From Phocoena phocoena (lineage: Eukaryota > Chordata > Mammalia > Artiodactyla > Phocoenidae), in contig NC_089220.1 in assembly GCF_963924675.1 (NCBI RefSeq), positions 167,138,761-167,202,760 of the forward strand: a DNA stretch of 64,000 bases. The letters are read 5' to 3'. A model generated the notes under the pieces. The model saw nothing but the letters and a program-made list of their open reading frames with translations, searched no databases and was not told the DNA's origin. This document shows, in pieces, positions 57,559-64,000 of this stretch; position 1 is the first letter of the stretch; every line of letters starts with the position of its first letter. The position numbers were made by a program, and so were the translations under genes.

Positions 57559-57941
57559 ACACATTAAGTGTATTACGAACTGGATGTTTGTGTCCCCCCC
57601 AAAGTTCATATCTTGAAGTCCTAACCTGAAATGTGGCATTTGTAGGTAGGGCCTTTAGGAGGTAATTAGGTTTAGATGAGGTCATGAGGGTAGTGCCCTG
57701 GAATAGGATTAGTGTCCTTCCAAGAAGAGGAAGAAGGACCAGGGCTCTCCCTCTCTCTCCACCATATGAGGGCACAGTAGGAAGGTGGCCATCTGCAAGC
57801 CAGGAAAAGGACTTTCCCTTGGAACTGAATCTGTCAGCACCTTGATCTTGGACTCCCCAGCTTCCAGACTGTGAGAAATATCTGTTTAAGGCATTATGGT
57901 GGTTTGTTATAAATATATAGCAGCCCAAGATGACTAAGACA
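57559..57941 (+). mobile_element. MaLR-type LTR (MST/MLT-like), solitary
   Basis: Pattern of ERVL-MaLR LTRs: GAACTGGATGTTTGTGTCCC, CTTGAAGTCCTAACCTG, AGTGTCCTTCCAAGAAGAGG, CTTGATCTTGGACTCCCCAGC, and ending near GACTAAGACA. About 383 bp. No internal sequence beside it. Confidence 0.85.
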
Positions 57942-58039
57942 AAGCATTGCCAAAAATGTTTGAGTTTTATAGCTCCTTTATCTGCATCCCATCTACATTT
58001 GTTTCTATAGCCTGCATTTTCTCAGTTTTCAAGGAAATG

Positions 58040-58760
58040 TCTTCTCTTTTTACTATAATTCACATACTATAAAATTCACTCTCCTAAAGTGTACAATTCA
58101 GTGGTTCTTATTATATTCAGAGTAGTGCAACCATAAAAATTGTCTACTTTCAGAGGCTCTTTGTCACCCCAAAAAGAAACCTTGTACTCCTTTGTACCTC
58201 TCCCCAACACTTGGCAACCACTGTTCAACTTTCTGTCTCTATGGATTTGCCCATTTTGAACATTTCATATAAATGAATCATATAATATGTGCTCTCTTGT
58301 GACTAGCTTCTTTAACTTAACATACTTTTTCCAAAATTCATTCATGTTTTAGCATGTATCAGTACTTCATTCCTTTTTATTGCTGAATAATAATTTATTA
58401 TATGAATAGACCACATTTTATTTATCCATTTACTAGCTAATGGAAATTTGCGTTGTGCCCATTTTTTGGCTATTATGAATAAAGCTGCTGTGAACTTTTC
58501 TATGCCAGTTCTGTGTGGGTCTGTGTTTTAATTCTCTTGGGTATAAACCCAGGAGTGGAATTGCTGGGTCATATGGGAACTAAGGAACTGATAAACTGTT
58601 TTCCAAGGTGACTGTACTGTTTATAATCCCTCCAGCAGTGTACGAGGGCTCAATTTCTCTGCATCCTCACCAACACTTGTTATTGTTTACCTTTTTAATT
58701 TTAGCCACCCTAGTCATTGTAAAGTGGTTTCTCATAGTGCTACTTGATTATTTTTTAAAA
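58040..58760 (-). mobile_element. Old L1 (L1M-like) 3' end, antisense
   Basis: CTAAAGTGTACAATTCAGTGG, TTGTACTCCTTTGTACCTC, TTCTCTTGGGTATAAACCC and TTGCTGGGTCATATGGG are the conserved antisense marks of an L1M 3' end. Confidence 0.85.
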
Positions 58761-58769
58761 CTTTGATTG

Positions 58770-61020
58770 GTGTGCAAAATACATACAAAATAGTGCACAA
58801 AATGACCATACTTGTTTAACAAGCATTCAGGTGGGAAAGGAGAATATTACCAGCAAAAAAGTCCATTTTTGCTCTCTTCCAATCATTATCCACCCCATTT
58901 CAAAGGTAACATCCTGATAAAAAACATTAGTTTTTCCTGCTGTCGTTCTTTTATAAAACTGTAAACATACATCATATTAATTTAATGGCTTACTATACAA
59001 ATGTAATTGCTTTCTAATCATCACTGGAAAAACCACCTAACAAAGTTTGCAAATTTTAAAGAAATCACTGTTAGAAATCGGACAGCTGCCTTTCTGTTTT
59101 CCTTCTTCCCTTCCTTGTTAATTTTATTCACATATATTATCTTAATATCTTTTTCTGTGTGTCCCATTATATTCCTTTCTGTCTCTTATCTTGCCTTAGT
59201 TGGCATTAATCTATTATTTCTTTTTATTAGTATTGCACTTTTTTCTTTGCCTGTTATAAACTATTTTTCTATACTTTTAGTAGTTATTCTATGGATTACA
59301 ACATATATCCTTAGCTCATTACAAACAAATGTGTTATTCCTTTTACCTTTCCCAGACGAAATAGGGTATCAGCACCTTTTACCTGCATTTACCCTTCCCC
59401 CTGCCTTTTGCCTTGCATTTTAATTCAATATATATCTTAAAGCTCACGAGACATTATTATTACTATTAGTACCTTGTACTATCTATTTTAGATTTACCCA
59501 CATATTTACTTACATTGCTATTCATTCTGTCCTGCATTTTTGTGCTTCTGTCTGGCATAATTTTCCTTTTGCTTGAAAATTCCTTTAGCATTTCTTTTGT
59601 CATAGGTCTGGTGATAAGGTATTTTTTTTTTCAGGTTTTGTTTGACTTGAAATACCTTTATGTATTTCACATTTGAAGGGATATTTTCTCTTGGGAAACA
59701 ATTCTAGGGTTTTCCCTTCTTTTAGCACTTTAGTGATGTCATTCCATTATTTTCTGGTCTCTTTTATTTCTGTTTTGAAGACAGTTGTCAAACTTGTTGC
59801 TACTTATTTGTAAGTATGATCTTTTTTTTCCCTTTGGCTATTTTAAGATTTTTGTGTGTGTTTGGCTTTCTAGTTAGACTATGATGTGTGTTTATCCACT
59901 TTGGGGTGTATAACGAGATATATTTTATCTGATATTGCTTCTGTCCTCTCCCTTTATGTGACTCTAAGTACAAATATATTAGATCCCTTTTCTATGATTC
60001 GTTATGTCCTTTGTGTTCTTTTGTATATTTCTCTTCAGTTTAGTTTTCAAGCTTCAGACTGGACGTTTTTTGCTCATCTGTCTTCTCTTTGACTTACCCT
60101 GTCTTCTCTGGTATCCTATCTTGGTTTTGTTAGTTCTGGAATATTCCAGAATATTTTATTGTTTTTTTAAAAATTAGATTCCAATTTTTCTAAAAGTTGT
60201 CCTCCGCTTTCTTGCACATGTTGATTATAGTTATTTAAAAATCAGTCAGTAGCTTGAGTATCTGGTCATTTGTCGATCTGTTTATACTGTCTGTTTATTT
60301 CTTAATGTTTGTTAATTTAAGAGTGAATGCCACACATAGTTTTGTTGCAGTGGTTCTGGACGCATTACCTTCTTCCAGAGAGGTTTTACCCTGTCTCTGA
60401 CAAGTAACTAGATAGAGACAGATCATCTTCATCTAACCAGTACTTGATCTGTCCCACAGCTGGACAGAAGTCTATGAAAGTCTCAAACTGCTCCTTATTT
60501 ACTCTTACTTCTAGGATATAGCACTATGGGGAGCTCACTGAGATGTTTACTAGGGCCCTTCATCCTCAGAAATTCCTGAACTCCAATTTAGTAATTTAAC
60601 ATTGCGATACTACCCAAAACTCAACCCTGTTGCTCTTTAGCATCTGCTTTGCGTCTTTGATTTTCACCGCAGACAGCTTAAGAATGCAACGACAAATTTT
60701 GAGTCTCAGTCTTATTTCTTTGTTATTTCATTCTGTCTGAGATTTTGTCCTTAAGGCTTGAGTATTTTTGAAGTGCTCAAATTGATTTTTTTTCTCCTCT
60801 GGACTGTAAGATGACCAAAATTTTGCTGGCTTCTCTACTTCTTACCAGTTTCCATTTGTCTGGATTCTCACTCTTTCCCCAATGCCTCATATCATCAAAT
60901 ACTCAGTTTGATACATAAATGAAGAATATAGTATGTCTGTGCATTTTTCTTCTTTCTGTGATCTTGGCTTCTCAATTTTGGCTTCATTGGCAGCTTTCTG
61001 ACGCCTCCTCATAGGTAAGT
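58770..61020 (-). mobile_element. Old L1 sequence, antisense, 3' scrap plus ORF1/5' UTR-like part
   Basis: 58770-59000 resembles another L1M 3' end. From about 59540 the sequence matches the ORF1/5' UTR side (CTTTAGCATTTCTTTTGTCA, CTTGAAATACCTTTATG, TTTGAAGGGATATTTTCTC). The decay is strong and the boundaries are uncertain. No long ORF. Confidence 0.55.
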
Positions 61021-61139
61021 AGGTGAGTTCAGTCATTTGTTTGTTCCTTCATTTGTTTCTTTCTTCCTTCCTTCCATTTTATCCAGATATTCTAATTGTT
61101 TTTGGTGAAAACTTCATCCTGCTGTAAAGTAATGTATCA

Positions 61140-61440
61140 CAGCCAGAAACTAAAGTCAGTTCCTTCCTTCCCTCATTTCAGTAATAGATTGTAACCATTA
61201 CCTAAGAAGCCCCTGTATTCTCCTCTGTCATCCTATAACGATCTGCCCCTCCCCAAAAGATAACCATTATCCTGAAATTTGTGTTATCACTTCGATTCTT
61301 TATAGTTTCATGTATGTATATATGCTTAAATAGTACTTTATAAAAATTTTACATGTTTTTGTATTTTATAAAGTTGAAATCATATTATATATTCTTTCAT
61401 TGATTTCTGTTCTTAGTACAGCAATTTGTATTTTAACAAA
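61140..61440 (-). mobile_element. Old L1 3'-end scrap, antisense
   Basis: ATAACCATTATCCTGAAATTTG and GTTTCATGTATGTATATATGC fit the antisense 3' end of an old L1, similar in style to 58770-59000. Just before it (61055-61075) is a short TTCC-rich run. Confidence 0.45.
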
Positions 61441-61444
61441 CAGT

Positions 61445-62380
61445 TGATGCCAGAAAAATGTGTAAAGATGGACTACTCAAAAACAAATATATGTGAAGCC
61501 CTTTAGCTGTCAACATGGTAGAGCACCATACAGCAACTTTGATTTTACTTTTCTACTTGTGGGTGGTAAGCTCTTTGAGAGCTAGACCATGATTTTGTTC
61601 CTCTTTGTTGCTATAGCAAAGAGTACACAATGGGGCTCAGTAAGCAAGGGCTAAATTAAGTCAATAATGAGAAGAAAGTTCCCATTGCTTATGATCTGTG
61701 ACCACAGGAAGCGCAGGGTGTCAAAGGTAGAACGTAGTGAATTTGTGGTTTAGTGGGGGACATTATTTTATTTTTTTTAAAGTGTTGAGCATATTAAGAA
61801 CTTATCTTTATCGAGCGTTTGGGACTTTTTTCTGTAAGAAGGTCTAGAAAAATTGGCTTGCTCACTCAATGAGATAAAATCCTAACGTTTTCCTGAGTCA
61901 GTTTCAACCTCACGCAAAGCATCTTGCTCTGTGTCAGTACTTGTAATGTGTCTGCTCCGATGCTGCTTTGGCACCCTTAGCCCTGTGTTGTGAGAGAGGG
62001 CTCCACTGAATATAACAAGAACGTTTCAAAAATTAATAATAGAAAACAGTTTCTTTTTTCATTTTAACTGTATCATAAAAGAAAACATCCTTCCACCCCC
62101 AACCCTGCTCCAGTCCATCAAGCTTTTTAAACCATGTTATCTGGCAGCTAATGAATAATAGAGACAAAATGTAGTTCTTTTGCTCCCTGGTGAAATACTG
62201 CACTATTCGTTATTCATGAGTTCTTGTTTTCCTGGAAGATTGTTTGAGAAATATGTGGGCGATGTGTACCCTATCACTGCCTGGGAGCCTTTTAGATTTC
62301 CTCTGTTTCAGTGTTTTCCTTTTGTTTTAATAAACAGCTGATAGTTGTGGAGAAGTCACTGGATGTTAGGATAATTAACC
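61445..62380. other. Unique DNA; candidate conserved element at 61860-62340
   Basis: The part 61860-62340 has no repeat signature. It shows ordered blocks such as GCAGCTAATGAATAATAGAG and TTTTAATAAACAGCTGATAG. It could be a conserved non-coding element; this needs alignment to judge. Confidence 0.25.
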
Positions 62381-64000
62381 TTTTTTTTTTTTTTTAACGT
62401 CTTCATTGGGGTATAATTGCTTTACAATGGTGTGTTACTTTCTACTTGATAACAAAGCGAATCAGTTACACATATACATATGTTCCCATATCTCTTCCCT
62501 CTTGCATCTCCTTCCTTCCCACCCTCCCTATCCCACCCCTCTAGGTGATCACAAAGCACCGAGCTGATCTCCCTGTGCTATGCGGCTGCTTCCCACTAGC
62601 CATCTGTTTTACGTTTGGTAGTGTATATATGTCCATGCCACTCTCTCGCTTTGTCACAGCTTACCCTTTCCCCTCCCCATATCCTCAAGTCTATTCTCTA
62701 GTAGGTCTGTGTCTTTATTCCTGTCTTAGCCCTAGGCTCTTCATGACATTTTTTTTCTTAAATTCCATATATATGTGTTAGCATACGGTATTTGTGTTTC
62801 TCTCTCTGACTTACTTCACACTGTGTGACAGACTCTAGGTCCATGCACCTCATTACAAATAGCTCAATTTCGTTTCTTTTTATGGCTGAGTAATATTCCA
62901 TTGTATATATGTGCCACATTTTCTTTATCCATTCATCCGATGATGGACACTTAGGTTGTTTCCATCTCCTGGATATTGTAAATAGAGCTGCAATAAACAT
63001 TTTGGTACATGATTCTTTTTGAATTATGGTTTTCTCAGGGTATATATGCCCAGTAGTGGGATTGCTGGGTCATATGGTAGTTCTATTTTTAGATTTTTAA
63101 GGAACCTCCATAGTGTTCTCCATAGTGGCTGTACCAATTCACATTCCACCAGCAGTGCAAGAGTGTTCCCTTTTCTCCACACCCTCTCCAGCATTTATTG
63201 TTTCTAGATTTTTTTGATGATGGCCATTCTGACTGGTGTGAGATGATATCTCATTGTAGTTTTGATTTGCATTTCTCTAATGATTAATGATGTTGAGCAT
63301 TCTTTCATGTGTTTGTTGGCAGTCTGTATATCTTCTTTGGAGAAATGTCTATTTAGGTATTATGCCCATTTTTGGATTGGGATGTTTGTTTTTTTGTTTT
63401 TGAGCTGCATGAGGTGCTTGTAAATTTTGGAGATTAATCCTTTGTCAGTTGCTTCATTTGCAAATATTTTCTCCCATTCTGAGGGTTGTCTTTTGGTCTT
63501 GTTTATGGTTTCCTTTGCTGTACAGAAGCTTTTAAGTTTCATTAGGTCCTATTTGTTTATTTTTGTTTTTATTTCCATTTCTCTAGGAGGTGGGTCAAAA
63601 AGGATCTTGCTGTGATTTATGTCATAGAGTGTTCTATGTTTTCCTCTAACAGTTTGATAGTGTCTGGCCTTACATTTGGGTCTTTAATCCATTTTTTTTT
63701 TTTTTTAATCCATTTTGAGCTTACTTTTGTGTATGGTGTTAGGGAGTGATCTAATCTCATACTTTTACATGTACCAGTCCAGTTTTCCCAGCACCACTTA
63801 CTGAAGAGGCTGTCCTGTCTCCACTGTACACTCCTACCTCCTATATCAAAGATAAGGTGACCATATGTGCGTGGGTTTATCTCTGGGCTTTCTATCCTGT
63901 TCCATTGATCTCTCTTTCTGTTTTTGTGCCAGTACCATACTGTCTTGATTACTGTAGCTTTGTGGTATAGTCTGAAGTCAGGGAGCCTGATTCCTCCAGC
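62381..64000 (-). mobile_element. Young L1, antisense, 3' half; 5' part outside window
   Basis: The poly(A) tail appears as 15 T at 62381-62395. The 3' UTR (62396-62757, about 360 bp) has C-rich tracts, the complement of the L1 polypurine tract. ORF2 runs from 62758 rightward to the window edge. Positions 63320-64000 match 1-680 of the window, so both edges of the window lie in L1 copies of the same lineage. Confidence 0.95.
62758..64000 (-). pseudogene. L1 ORF2 C-terminal part, broken
   Basis: The C-terminus is readable: WIKKMWHIYTMEYYSAIKRN, ending in a stop near 62758. Upstream parts are split among frames (for example [20 protein letters not shown] near 63450). An imperfect direct duplication of TTTAATCCATTTT with T-run expansion at about 63684-63715 breaks the frame. 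The N-terminal portion is beyond the window, so overall length cannot be judged. Confidence 0.88.

Noticed and set aside
57491..57928. 145-codon minus-strand frame
   Set aside because: It runs antisense through the MaLR LTR and has no recognisable domain.
59007..59423. 138-codon plus-strand frame that looks like a membrane protein
   Set aside because: The region lies in decayed antisense L1 sequence. T-rich DNA gives Leu/Phe/Ile-rich chance frames; no signal or family match could be named.
1..64000. CRISPR array, operon, phage or bacterial gene content
   Set aside because: The sequence is clearly mammalian: CHR SINEs, L1, MIR, L2 and MaLR throughout, low CpG, no compact ORFs.

Overview
This window is repeat-rich mammalian nuclear DNA, almost certainly from a cetacean (whale or dolphin). 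It holds many near-identical copies of a tRNA-derived SINE of the CHR type (head CCCTGGTGGCGCAGTGG, B-box-like GGTTCGTGCCCC). It also holds cetartiodactyl-type L1 elements and ancient mammalian repeats (MIR, L2, hAT/MER5-like elements, a MaLR LTR). I saw no Alu, B1, pig PRE-1 or ruminant BovB/Bov-tA. The species call is an inference from repeat content. All repeat names come from recognition by eye, because no library search was possible.

I found no intact protein-coding gene, no structural RNA gene and no CRISPR array. The longer open frames are decayed L1 ORF1/ORF2 pieces, frames running through GC-rich SINE copies, or chance ORFs. The layout is: 1-5555, a full-length-type but dead L1 on the minus strand, broken by two SINEs; 5556-7970, an older L1 that the young one entered; 8.3-19.7 kb, mostly single-copy DNA with MIR/L2, including a SINE inserted into another SINE at 11.6-12.3 kb; 19.7-27 kb, a SINE, an L1 3' end, two DNA transposons, MIR and L2; 27-32 kb, a deep nest (SINEs inside a hAT transposon inside an old L1, next to an internal fragment of a younger L1); 32-38 kb, mostly unique; 38-50 kb, unique DNA with scattered L1 and SINE copies; 50.3-50.9 kb, a solitary LTR; 50.9-61.4 kb, old antisense L1 with a MaLR LTR; 62.4-64 kb, the 3' end of another young L1 that runs off the window.

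Most L1 (about 13 of 17) and tRNA-SINE (14 of 18) copies lie on the minus strand, and the plus strand is visibly T-rich. This would fit an intron of a plus-strand gene, but no exon was identified. No new functional system was found. The points worth a second look are well-preserved insertion histories with readable target-site duplications, a transitional SINE structure, a 57-bp L1 insertion, a solo LTR with readable signals, G-quadruplex-type tracts, and a few unique stretches that could be conserved non-coding elements.
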